DNA from: an uncultured Verrucomicrobiota bacterium
Lineage (GTDB): Bacteria; Verrucomicrobiota; Verrucomicrobiia; Verrucomicrobiales; Verrucomicrobiaceae
Length of the DNA stretch: 64,000 nucleotides
Reading direction: 5' to 3'
Assembly: GCA_903838675.1 (NCBI GenBank)
Contig: CAILZI010000141.1
Span: 1-64,000 of the forward strand
Shown one piece after another: positions 36,892 through 44,850 of this stretch. The notes below the pieces were generated by a model. It ran no database searches. It saw nothing but the letters and a program-made list of their open reading frames with translations, and had not been told where the DNA came from. The translations under genes were made by a program, and so were the position numbers. Each line of letters starts with the position of its first letter. Positions within the stretch are counted from its first letter, which is position 1.

Positions 36892-37076
36892 GCAGTCAGA
36901 GTAGAGATGGCCGCAAAGAAACGCAAAAAAGTATCCGACTCCGGTGCTCTGGTTTTTTGCCCCTTTTTTGCGACTCTTTGCGGCCATTCATTCCTTTTTC
37001 GGGAATTCCGCCGAAAGTTTCGCCTCTCACAGGACGGATGATTGACTCTCCGACCCAACTCGTTCGTATTTACCCC

Positions 37077-37745
37077 ATGAAAACCGCGCTCACCCTTCTC
37101 ACTCTCTTACTCATGGCCTCCCTCGCCCCGACCTCCTCAGCCGCTGATGCTCCTAAGACCGAAACCGCCGTCTTTGGTGGCGGCTGCTTCTGGTGCGTCG
37201 AGGCTCAGTACCTCCTCGTCAAAGGCGTCAAGAATGTCGTCAGCGGCTATGCCGGCGGCAAAACCGAAAACCCCACCTATGAAGACGTCTGCACCGGCGA
37301 CACCGGCCACGCCGAAGTCATCAAGGTCGAGTTCGACCCCACCGTCGTCACCTACAAGGAAATCATCGACCTCTTCTGGGATGCGCATGACCCCACCAGC
37401 GTGACCAAGGAAGACATGGTGAAACACGGCAAGCTCCTGCCCAAAGGCACCGCCTATCAGGGCAACGACTACGGCAGCCAGTACCGCTCCGCCATCTACT
37501 ACACCACCGAGGAGCAGCACAAGATCGCCGAAGCCTCGAAGCTCGAAGTGCAGAAGAAATGGAAAGACCCCATCGCCACCGAGATCGCCCCGCTCAAGAA
37601 GTTCTATCCCGCGGAAGACTACCATCAGAACTTCAAAGCTCTCCATCCCGACCAGGGCTACGTCCGCGCCGTCGTCGATCCCAAGACCGAGAAGTTCAAG
37701 CACAAGCTCGAAGAGAAAGGCAAGATCAAGCCCGAGGCGAAGTAA
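37077..37745 (+). CDS. msrA: Exported peptide methionine sulfoxide reductase MsrA
   Basis: A 222-residue enzyme that reduces methionine-S-sulfoxide in proteins. A signal peptide (MKTALTLLTLLLMASLAPTS) indicates a periplasmic location, unlike cytoplasmic E. coli MsrA. The catalytic GGGCFWCVEAQY is at residue 33 onward, followed by GYAGGKTENPTYEDVCTGDTGHAEV and the YHQNF-containing C-terminal motif. Its C-terminus lacks the two resolving cysteines of the classic enzyme. The second Cys of the CFWC pair or the Cys in EDVC could resolve instead. No msrB is next to it. Confidence 0.92.
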   Translation: MKTALTLLTLLLMASLAPTSSAADAPKTETAVFGGGCFWCVEAQYLLVKGVKNVVSGYAGGKTENPTYEDVCTGDTGHAEVIKVEFDPTVVTYKEIIDLFWDAHDPTSVTKEDMVKHGKLLPKGTAYQGNDYGSQYRSAIYYTTEEQHKIAEASKLEVQKKWKDPIATEIAPLKKFYPAEDYHQNFKALHPDQGYVRAVVDPKTEKFKHKLEEKGKIKPEAK

Positions 37746-37792
37746 CTGCCCACATTGAAGCAGTCCGCACACTCCGTGGGCGGTTCCGATTC

Positions 37793-37820
37793 AGCCCAGG
37801 CCGCAAGGTCTGGGCTTTTT
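37793..37820 (+). terminator. Rho-independent terminator after msrA
   Basis: A 7-bp stem AGCCCAG (37793-37799) with CTGGGCT (37810-37816), a 10-base loop and a T run to 37820. Confidence 0.8.
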
Positions 37821-37943
37821 CGTTTAAATGACCGAGGGATTTTTTGAACAAACCTAGAAACAATTTTTCTCCGTCATAGGCCCCGGATTTATCTCGCCAC
37901 ATGGCCGCCATTCTGGCAGAACGGGCCTCCATTGTTTTTTACC

Positions 37944-38966
37944 ATGACTTCCTCACGCATCATTCTCCGCCTCGTCATCATTCTGGTCTTCGCTTTGTTT
38001 GGCGCGAGCCTGGGAGTTTGGCGCCAGGCACTCCGCATCACCGGCAGGCCTCAGGAATTCCGCTCGCTGGCCAAGCTCGTCGGGGGCGCACAAACAACCT
38101 TGAATGACAGCATCACTTGGCGCGAACAGCAGGAGGACTTCTACGGGACGATCATCGAAACCATCGAATCCGCTGAAATGATTCGCCGCGCTTTGGAGCG
38201 TGTCAGGGCGCTGAATCCCGACCTCAAAGATTGTGATGTGGCCATCCGTGTCGTTCGCACCAAAGGCAGCGCCATTTTCAACATCCTCGCGACCGGATCC
38301 GAACCCAAATACACCCGGATCTTTCTCGATGCCCTGCTGGATGAGTTCATTGCTTTCCGGCAGAGCATTCGTGAGCAGGCGCAAGGCAAGGTGCTGCAGC
38401 AGTTTCTTCAGGAGGTGGTCACCCAGCAGAGAGGCATGGAGGAATCCATGGAGAAGCTGGAGAAGGTGCGTGCCAAGGTTGATACTTTGAGCACCAAATC
38501 AGATCTGGAGCGGCTGGTGGCACGGCTCAACTCCCTGCGAAACCAGCGCGACGATTTCCGCCTCAAGCTCAAACCCATGGGCGAGACCGAGGCTGCTCGT
38601 GCACCTTTGCAGACTCAACTCGAATCTATTGAATCGGAAATCCAGCGCATCGAGCTTGATTTGCAGCGGCATGAGTCAGACCTCTCCGAACTGCGGGCGC
38701 TCACTGAAAAGCATGAAGTCAAAAAAGCGACGTACGGCAGATTGCTCGAACAGGTCGAGAAAATACAGACCGCATTCAATACGTGCGCCGACTATGTCGC
38801 CATCCAGGAGCGCGCCACCCCAGCCAGCGAAAATGTCGAGGATTGGATGCTTCCCGTTGCTGTGGGTGCCGGTGGCGGTGGTTTGCTGGGAGGCCTTGTC
38901 GGCCTGCTGCTCAGTCTGCTCATCGTGCGGGCTCCCAAGCCACCGCAGGGACCTGCGGCGGTTTGA
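37944..38966 (+). CDS. Wzz/GNVR-like chain-length determinant family protein, copy 1
   Basis: A 340-residue inner-membrane protein of the polysaccharide co-polymerase type. The N-terminal helix is LRLVIILVFALFGASLGVW. A long periplasmic alpha/beta and coiled-coil region follows (heptads across residues 150-260), then the second helix GGGGLLGGLVGLLLSLLIV. The typical GNVR, Wzc-type kinase domain is missing. The ATG at 37944 was chosen over an upstream TTG at 37932. A paralogue starts 15 bases after the stop, and the two are clearly a tandem duplication with about half of the residues shared in the first 180 positions. Confidence 0.65.
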   Translation: MTSSRIILRLVIILVFALFGASLGVWRQALRITGRPQEFRSLAKLVGGAQTTLNDSITWREQQEDFYGTIIETIESAEMIRRALERVRALNPDLKDCDVAIRVVRTKGSAIFNILATGSEPKYTRIFLDALLDEFIAFRQSIREQAQGKVLQQFLQEVVTQQRGMEESMEKLEKVRAKVDTLSTKSDLERLVARLNSLRNQRDDFRLKLKPMGETEAARAPLQTQLESIESEIQRIELDLQRHESDLSELRALTEKHEVKKATYGRLLEQVEKIQTAFNTCADYVAIQERATPASENVEDWMLPVAVGAGGGGLLGGLVGLLLSLLIVRAPKPPQGPAAV

Positions 38967-38981
38967 TGAGATATAATCACC

Positions 38982-39980
38982 ATGAGAGCGCCGCGCCTTC
39001 TGCTCATCTTGGGTTGTGCTTTTCTCGGAGCAAGAATCGGCGCCGTACGCCAGGCACTCCATCTCACCCACAGGCCACAGCAGTTTCGTTCCGTGGCAAA
39101 GCTCGTCGCGGGCGGGCAGATGAACTTCAATGACAACGTGCACTGGCGCGAGCAGCAGCTGGACTTCTACGCCACGATCATCGAGACTCTCGAGTCCCCT
39201 GAAATGAAACGCCGTGCCATGGCACGTGTGAAGGCCTTGCATCCTGAACTGAAACTCAGTGACGTGTCCATTCGTGTCGTCCGGTCCAAGGACACCACTC
39301 TCTTCAACCTCCTGGCCACCGGACCTGATCCCAAAGACACGAGGATCTTTCTGGATGCCCTGATTGATGAATACTTCGCCTTCCGCGAGGAAATGCGAGA
39401 TAGGGCAGACGGTAAACTGCTCCAGCAGTTTCTTCAGGAGGTCGCCGCCAAACAAAAGGTCTTGGAGGAGGCATTGGCTCGTGTGGAACTGGTGCGCAGA
39501 AAGGTGGACACCGTGGAGGCCAGAGCGGAGCAGAAACGCCTTGCTGCCCGATTGATTCGCATGCGTGATCAACGCACGGCCCTCGGCCCGCAGATCAAAA
39601 CGCTGGACGCTGATGCTGCTGCAAAGCTGCCGGCGCAGATCGGTCCCATCGAACAAGAAATTCAAACCATCGAGGCGCGTCTTCAACAGTACGAAGCCGC
39701 AGGTGCAGAACTGGATGGGGCAGATGATAGATATCGAGGCACCAAAATGGCCTTCGAAAAATTGCTCAAGGCCGTGGAAACGTATCAGGAGTTCTATTCC
39801 TCAAGTGCAGACTACGTCGCTCTCCAGGAGCGAGCGACTCCTGCCTTCGAGCTGGTTGAAGATTGGAGGATGACCGCCGCTGCCGGTGGCGGTGGTTTGC
39901 TGGGTGCTATCGTCGGCCTGTTGCTGAGTTTCATCATCGTGCAGACTCCAACACCGGCACAGATACCAGCAACTTTTTGA
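38982..39980 (+). CDS. Wzz/GNVR-like chain-length determinant family protein, copy 2
   Basis: A 332-residue tandem paralogue of the preceding gene with the same topology. It shares WREQQLDFYATIIETLESPE, RIFLDALIDEYFAFREE and GKLLQQFLQEV with copy 1. The C-terminal helix is GGGLLGAIVGLLLSFIIV. The periplasmic coiled coil spans about residues 145-270. Pairs like this can act as hetero-oligomers, but no export, polymerase or kinase gene lies nearby; the only polysaccharide export candidate in the window is the Wza-like gene at 2295. Role in capsule or exopolysaccharide length control is inference from family. Confidence 0.65.
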   Translation: MRAPRLLLILGCAFLGARIGAVRQALHLTHRPQQFRSVAKLVAGGQMNFNDNVHWREQQLDFYATIIETLESPEMKRRAMARVKALHPELKLSDVSIRVVRSKDTTLFNLLATGPDPKDTRIFLDALIDEYFAFREEMRDRADGKLLQQFLQEVAAKQKVLEEALARVELVRRKVDTVEARAEQKRLAARLIRMRDQRTALGPQIKTLDADAAAKLPAQIGPIEQEIQTIEARLQQYEAAGAELDGADDRYRGTKMAFEKLLKAVETYQEFYSSSADYVALQERATPAFELVEDWRMTAAAGGGGLLGAIVGLLLSFIIVQTPTPAQIPATF

Positions 39981-40071
39981 CCCCCATCACCTCCACCAAT
40001 CCATCCATCGAGTTAATCAATTCGCCTTCGTGCGCTGAACGGTTCAAACTCGACTCGGTTACATCTCTCCC

Positions 40072-41403
40072 ATGAACACCTCCCACCAACGCTGGCTCCT
40101 CGAACAACTCCCCCAGTGGGAACGTGAGGGGCTCCTCACCGCAGACGCAGCACGTACCTTGCGCGAACGAAATGCGGTGGACGACTCCCAGCCGGGACTG
40201 GCGCAAATAGTCATGGGAGCGCTCGGCGCTTTGCTCATCGGCACCGGTTTGATCGCGGTGATCGGCTACAACTGGGATGACTTTTCGCGGCCCGTGCGGC
40301 TGCTCTTCGCGTTCCTGCCACTGCTGCTCACGCAGCTCTTCAGTTTGCGCGTGCTGCAGCGTGGCGCGGCCTCAGCACCCTGGGTGCGTGAAACAGCGGC
40401 GCTGCTCCAGGCGCTCGCCACCGGCGCGTGCATCGCGCTGGTCTCGCAGATCTACAACCTCGGCGGCGCATGGCCGGACTTCCTCTTCTGGTGGTTCATG
40501 CTGAGCCTCCCGCTCGTCTGGGTGCTGCGCTCGCATGCCGTGGCGATTTTCTATCTCATCTCCATTGCGATCTGGGGCATGAACCAGGTCGAATACGGCA
40601 AACCCTGGTATGACAGCCCGCTGCTTTATCCGCTGCTGCTCTTGGGTCTGCTGCCCTACTGGCCGGGCTTGAAAATGCAGGCGTCTATCTCCGTCTCCGT
40701 GCGCTGGGTGATGACGATCAGCGCCATCTTCGGCTTTTGCAGCGTGGCGGTCTTCGTCAGCGCACGCGGCGGTGACTACTATGGTTACCACGATCAAAGC
40801 TTCTTGTGGCTCTGGACACTCACAGCCGCCGCGCTCGCACTGTTTCCACTCAATCAAAACGGCATGGAAGAACCCACCCGCCGCAAGCCGCAGGTCCTGC
40901 TCGGCTCGCTCTGGCTGCTCGGTTATGGCGTGGCCGCAACCTTTCGCGATGTGAGCGAAGACATCCTCAAGGGCGCTTCGCATGCCCTGCAACTGCCCTG
41001 GTGCTGGGGACTGCTGACCGTGCTCGCGGTGTTCGTGCTGCTGGCAGTCGTACGCAGGCGCTGGGCGGCGCTGGCCATCGCTTCGGTGGCCCTGCTGCCA
41101 TTGCTCACCATCCCCCTCGCTCAGAGCAAGAACACGCACTACAGCGCGCTGCTGTCCTGGATCGTCACGCTGCATCTCGCCGCCATCGGCATCACGCTCA
41201 TCGTGCTGGAGTTTGCCGGTAAAAAGGGTGCCCCGCGTCTCGGCGCCTTGCTTCTCTCCGTGCTCCTCATCACCCGCATGGCAGACAGTGATTTCTCCTT
41301 TCTCGCCAAAGGCCTCGCCTTCATCGGCGTCGGCATGGCCTTCCTCGCCTTCAACATCCTCATGAGCCGGCAGCTCAAAAAGAAACAAGCCGCAGCCGTA
41401 TGA
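40072..41403 (+). CDS. DUF2157 membrane protein
   Basis: A 443-residue polytopic protein. The cytoplasmic N-terminus (RWLLEQLPQWEREGLLTADAARTL, split over residues 6-30) is the family signature, in which a helix pair is followed by about twelve membrane helices (VMGALGALLIGTGLIAVIGYNWDD and others). DUF2157 proteins commonly sit next to GDYXXLXY-domain proteins, as here. The function is unknown. Its stop overlaps the next start by 4 bases (ATGA), so translation is coupled. Confidence 0.88.
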   Translation: MNTSHQRWLLEQLPQWEREGLLTADAARTLRERNAVDDSQPGLAQIVMGALGALLIGTGLIAVIGYNWDDFSRPVRLLFAFLPLLLTQLFSLRVLQRGAASAPWVRETAALLQALATGACIALVSQIYNLGGAWPDFLFWWFMLSLPLVWVLRSHAVAIFYLISIAIWGMNQVEYGKPWYDSPLLYPLLLLGLLPYWPGLKMQASISVSVRWVMTISAIFGFCSVAVFVSARGGDYYGYHDQSFLWLWTLTAAALALFPLNQNGMEEPTRRKPQVLLGSLWLLGYGVAATFRDVSEDILKGASHALQLPWCWGLLTVLAVFVLLAVVRRRWAALAIASVALLPLLTIPLAQSKNTHYSALLSWIVTLHLAAIGITLIVLEFAGKKGAPRLGALLLSVLLITRMADSDFSFLAKGLAFIGVGMAFLAFNILMSRQLKKKQAAAV

Positions 41404-41951
41404 AAACACTTCCTTTGATCATCTTTGGCATCGCTGTGCTGGCGCAGTGGGCCGCCCCCTTGTCCCAAATCTGGACGCATGAGCAGGTTCTCGCCAAGGG
41501 CACGCTCATCAAACTCAAATGCAGCGCCCCGGATCCCTACGATCCGCTGCGCGGCCGCTACCTTGCCGTGCGTCCGACGCAGAGCGAAGCACCTGTGCCT
41601 GCGGGTGTGAAATTAACCCGGGGCATGCAGGTCTATGCCCTGTTCACCACGGGTGCCGATGGCTTTGCAACCATCTCCAGCCTCTCGCTCACACCGCCCG
41701 CCAGCGGCGACTACCTCCGTCTCAAAACAGGCTATGTGTACAACGACAAGGCCAGCATTGAGTGGCCCTTTGACCGCTTCTACGTCAACGAAAAGCTCGC
41801 TCCTGAAGCCGACAAGTGGTTCGCGGAAAACATCCGCAGCGCCCAAGGCATCACTGCCGAGGTGCGGGTGCTGAACGGGCGTGCCGTGCTCCAAGACCTG
41901 AGCCTCGATGGCAAACCCTTCCGCGAGATCCTCAAGGCACGGGTGAAGTGA
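41400..41951 (+). CDS. GDYXXLXY domain protein
   Basis: A 183-residue exported or anchored protein with an N-terminal hydrophobic segment (MKTLPLIIFGIAVLAQWAA). Its C-terminal half has the name-giving motif GDYLRLKTGYVYN. The following segment (WPFDRFYVNEKLAPEADKWF) is typical of the family. It overlaps the DUF2157 gene by ATGA and is its usual partner. The pair is thought to be a membrane complex of unknown function; nothing further can be read. Confidence 0.88.
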   Translation: MKTLPLIIFGIAVLAQWAAPLSQIWTHEQVLAKGTLIKLKCSAPDPYDPLRGRYLAVRPTQSEAPVPAGVKLTRGMQVYALFTTGADGFATISSLSLTPPASGDYLRLKTGYVYNDKASIEWPFDRFYVNEKLAPEADKWFAENIRSAQGITAEVRVLNGRAVLQDLSLDGKPFREILKARVK

Positions 41952-42006
41952 ACGGGGACATGGGCAGCCAGCCTACCGTACATCGTCACTTGCATCCCGC
42001 CTCCGC

Positions 42007-43755
42007 ATGCTTCATTCGCGGCGCTTGCAACCACTCCACCTCATCGACGCCATCGGCCCCTTCTTTCGCGGGCATGACGTGCGTACGATCAACTGGTCCA
42101 AGATCCCCTGGCATCATCTGCCAAAGGTTCGCGATGTCGCTGCGGACGCCTGGTGGGCACAGGTGCGGGAGGATGTCACTCGGTTCGCCGATCAAGCTGC
42201 CGCCTGGGGCTTCAACGCCGTCTCGCTCGATGACGTGACGCATTTGGCGGATCACGAATGGTTGGAGCCGGAGCTGCGTGCCCGCATCGCGCTCTACCGC
42301 GAGGAATTCACCCGCTGCTTCGAGATCTTCACCACACGCGGCTTGCATGTGCATCTCACCATGGATGTCATGACCTACACGCCGGAGCTGCGACGGCGCA
42401 TGACGGAAACCAGGCACGGCGTGAACGACTACCTCGCCGAATTGCTCGATGGTTTCTTCACCAGCTTCCCGCAGGTGGCAGGGATCATTCTGCGCATTGG
42501 CGAAGCCGATGGCAAAGGCGTGCACGACGAATTCCGCAGCGAGCTCGTCATCCAAAAGCCCGCGCAGGCACGCCAGCTCCTGCTCGATCTGCTGCCCGTG
42601 TGCGAGAAGCACGCACGCCGCCTCATCTTCCGCACCTGGACCGTGGGTGCTTATCGCATCGGCGATCTGATGTGGCACCGCCGCACCTTCACCAGCGTGT
42701 TTGCAGGCCTCACCAGCCCGGCGCTCGTCATCTCCATGAAATACGGCGAGTCCGATTTCTTCCGCTACCTGCCGCTGAACTCCAACTTCTTCCGCACCGA
42801 CGTGGCCAAGATCGTCGAGCTGCAAACGCGCCGCGAGTACGAAGGCTGCGGCGAGTACCCCAGCTTCACCGGCTGGGAATACGAGCGCTACGCGCATGAG
42901 CTCAAGCACGCGAAGAACGTCATCGGCTGCATGGTCTGGTGCCAGACCGGCGGTTGGGTGCCTTTTCGCCGCATCGCGCTGATCGATCCCGAAGCCATCT
43001 GGATCGACCTCAACACCTTCGTCACCATCCGCATCATCAAAGACAGCATGCCGGTGGAGGATGCCGTGCGCGCCTTTGCCAAAGAGCGTGCCTTGGGCGA
43101 TGCCGACGCCCTGATCGAACTCTTGCGCTACTCCGACGAGGTGATTCGTGAGCTGCTCTACGTGGAGGAATTCGCGCAGCAAAAACTCTTCTTCCGCCGC
43201 GTGCGCATCCCGCCGCTGCTCCAGGTCTATTGGGGGAACATCTTCATCAATCACAGCGTCAAAAAGCTGCTGCTCTACTTTGTGCAGGAGCCGGAGGCCG
43301 CCCTGCGCAGCGCCGCCCGCTGCATGGGGCGGCTGGAGCAGATGATCGCCCTGGCACCGCGCGCCGGTGTGCCCGTGGCCGACCTCGACTACATGCGCGA
43401 CACCTTCCGCCTGCTGGCCCTGGCGCGTGAGTACTACTTCACCGAGTTCACGCCGGAGATGGAGACGCGTCTGCGCGAGGCGAAGCGCGCCTACAAAGCG
43501 CAATACCCCAAGCGCGGCCTGCGCGCACGCTACCGCGTGAAGACCGACTTCAAGCCCTTCTGGCTGCAGCCCCGTTATCTCGGCTGGGCCATCGAGCTGC
43601 TCATGCGCCGCCGCCGCGGCTACCGACTCATCGACCGCCTGCTCATCCTGCACGTGCTCTCCATGATCTACCGCGTCATCGCCCTGCGAAAGCCGCACTG
43701 GATTCCCGGCTTTGCGAAGGAAAGCGCTATGGGCGTGGACGTGGTGTTTCGGTAG
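42007..43755 (+). CDS. Glycoside-hydrolase-like TIM-barrel protein, alpha-glucuronidase-like
   Basis: A 582-residue protein with no clear signal peptide. It begins with a TIM-barrel-like region: WGFNAVSLDDVTHLAD, LHVHLTMDVM, VAGIILRIGEADGKG, RLIFRTWTVGAYRIGDL and VISMKYGESDFFRY. The central QTRREYEGCGEYPSFTGWEYERYAHEL and IGCMVWCQTGGW recall alpha-glucuronidase (GH67-type) active-site loops. Carboxylates in G-E-A-D and G-E-Y-P-S are the best catalytic candidates. A basic C-terminal part (MRRRRGYRLIDRLLILHVL) is unusual for a hydrolase. The assignment is moderate to weak. REP element B begins directly at its stop. Confidence 0.5.
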   Translation: MLHSRRLQPLHLIDAIGPFFRGHDVRTINWSKIPWHHLPKVRDVAADAWWAQVREDVTRFADQAAAWGFNAVSLDDVTHLADHEWLEPELRARIALYREEFTRCFEIFTTRGLHVHLTMDVMTYTPELRRRMTETRHGVNDYLAELLDGFFTSFPQVAGIILRIGEADGKGVHDEFRSELVIQKPAQARQLLLDLLPVCEKHARRLIFRTWTVGAYRIGDLMWHRRTFTSVFAGLTSPALVISMKYGESDFFRYLPLNSNFFRTDVAKIVELQTRREYEGCGEYPSFTGWEYERYAHELKHAKNVIGCMVWCQTGGWVPFRRIALIDPEAIWIDLNTFVTIRIIKDSMPVEDAVRAFAKERALGDADALIELLRYSDEVIRELLYVEEFAQQKLFFRRVRIPPLLQVYWGNIFINHSVKKLLLYFVQEPEAALRSAARCMGRLEQMIALAPRAGVPVADLDYMRDTFRLLALAREYYFTEFTPEMETRLREAKRAYKAQYPKRGLRARYRVKTDFKPFWLQPRYLGWAIELLMRRRRGYRLIDRLLILHVLSMIYRVIALRKPHWIPGFAKESAMGVDVVFR

Positions 43756-43794
43756 TACGATGGGCACTCCTGCCCGTCGATCAGCGCTCACGCC
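43756..43794 (+). repeat. REP element B (left arm, inner side of RAYT)
   Basis: TACGATGGGCACTCCTGCCC followed by GTCGATCAGCGCTCACGCC, starting directly after the stop codon of the gene before it. It is the reverse complement of element C. Confidence 0.85.
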
Positions 43795-43945
43795 AAAGCA
43801 TGCGTTGTCCGAGCTGATATGTGGTGCCGCAGCGACGGATCGGAAATGTTGAAGCGCTGGTTGAGATCGAGAGCAAACGAGTGCGCCTGCGGTGCTGCTT
43901 ATCTGCATACACGAGGATGGGACAGGCGAGGGTCTGGGGAAATAG

Positions 43946-43984
43946 GTGAGCGCTGATCGACGGGCAGGAGTGCCCATCGTACTT
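43946..43984 (-). repeat. REP element C (inverted partner of B)
   Basis: GTGAGCGCTGATCGACGGGC followed by AGGAGTGCCCATCGTACTT. It faces B over a 151-bp centre and directly precedes the stop codon of the RAYT gene, making a BIME-like pair. Confidence 0.85.
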
Positions 43985-44625
43985 CAGGAGATCTGCCAAC
44001 GCTGTTCGTAACTAAAATCGGTCGCAGGCAGGCGGGCCTTCTCTGGGTTCATCTGGATGTAGCATTGAAACTTTTTCAACTGCTCCAGACTTCTGACTAT
44101 GTGGCTGAACGACTCCTGCATCCACAGGCTGCCTGATCTTCCCAAGAGGAGGTTGATGTTTCGGGCGCTGATGCCTTTGACCGGCTTCATGATCTCCTCC
44201 AGAGAAACTCCGCCCAGCGGCTGTAACAGCACATGGACATGATTGGGCATCACCACCCAATCCCCGAGATCGTAGTCGAGGCCGTGCTTGAAAAGAAGAC
44301 GCTCCACCACCTCTTTACGGCAACGGTCATCACGCAGCAGGCATTCCCCGTATCCGGCGTCGAGCCAGCGTTCCATGCGCGAGTTAAAAAGGCTCTGATA
44401 CTCCTTGCGCTTGGTTTCATCCCAGGGCTCTGGATTCTCTGCCAGCCAGGCGTGTCGTTTATACAGCCAGCGTTTCAGAAGCTTTTGCGGCACCGAATCC
44501 TCCAGCCGGAAGGTGACAAAATAAATGCCACCCGGCAAAGCAAGCTGAGGCAGATGCCTGTGGCGGCCAGCCTCCACAGCATCCCAGCCAAAGGGTATGA
44601 AGTCTCCTCTGCCAATGGTGCGCAT
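43984..44625 (-). CDS. REP-associated tyrosine transposase (RAYT, Y1/TnpA_REP family)
   Basis: A 213-residue single-strand transposase of the Y1 family. The HUH motif is VMPNHVHVLLQPLGG, the N-terminal strand is GGIYFVTFRLED, and the catalytic Tyr is likely in KKFQCYIQMNPEKA. The insertion loop with FNSRMERWLDAGYGECLL is typical. RAYTs act on REP hairpins and are thought to disperse them. This gene is flanked by inverted REP pairs (B and C on one side, D and E on the other), as expected of a functional RAYT locus. The start at 44625 gives normal length. Confidence 0.92.
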   Translation of the reverse strand: MRTIGRGDFIPFGWDAVEAGRHRHLPQLALPGGIYFVTFRLEDSVPQKLLKRWLYKRHAWLAENPEPWDETKRKEYQSLFNSRMERWLDAGYGECLLRDDRCRKEVVERLLFKHGLDYDLGDWVVMPNHVHVLLQPLGGVSLEEIMKPVKGISARNINLLLGRSGSLWMQESFSHIVRSLEQLKKFQCYIQMNPEKARLPATDFSYEQRWQIS

Positions 44626-44632
44626 GGGATAA

Positions 44633-44671
44633 GTACGATGGGCACTCCTGCCCGTCGATCAGCGCTCACGC
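44633..44671 (+). repeat. REP element D (upstream of RAYT)
   Basis: GTACGATGGGCACTCCTGCC followed by CGTCGATCAGCGCTCACGC, 7 bases upstream of the RAYT start codon in the direction away from the gene. Same sequence as B. Confidence 0.85.
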
Positions 44672-44813
44672 AAGCCGTCTCGTCATCAAATTAACAGACA
44701 CCATCGTCCATCATTTCACAGCACCGCCGAGCGTGGCAGATTCAAGGACAGACGGCGCACCGATGCCGTGTCCATGCGACCTCCCGGCAGGCGCGAAACA
44801 AATATGCCTGCGA

Positions 44814-44850
44814 GAGCGTTGATCGACGGGCAGGAGTGCCCATCGTACCT
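44814..44850 (-). repeat. REP element E (inverted partner of D)
   Basis: AGCGTTGATCGACGGGCAGG followed by AGTGCCCATCGTACCTC; it ends at the stop codon of the Gfo/Idh/MocA gene. D and E form a second BIME-like pair with a 142-bp centre that holds no gene. Confidence 0.85.

Noticed and set aside
41986..43977. A 663-codon minus-strand frame opposite the TIM-barrel gene
   Set aside because: Also an antisense shadow; it even crosses REP element B/C.
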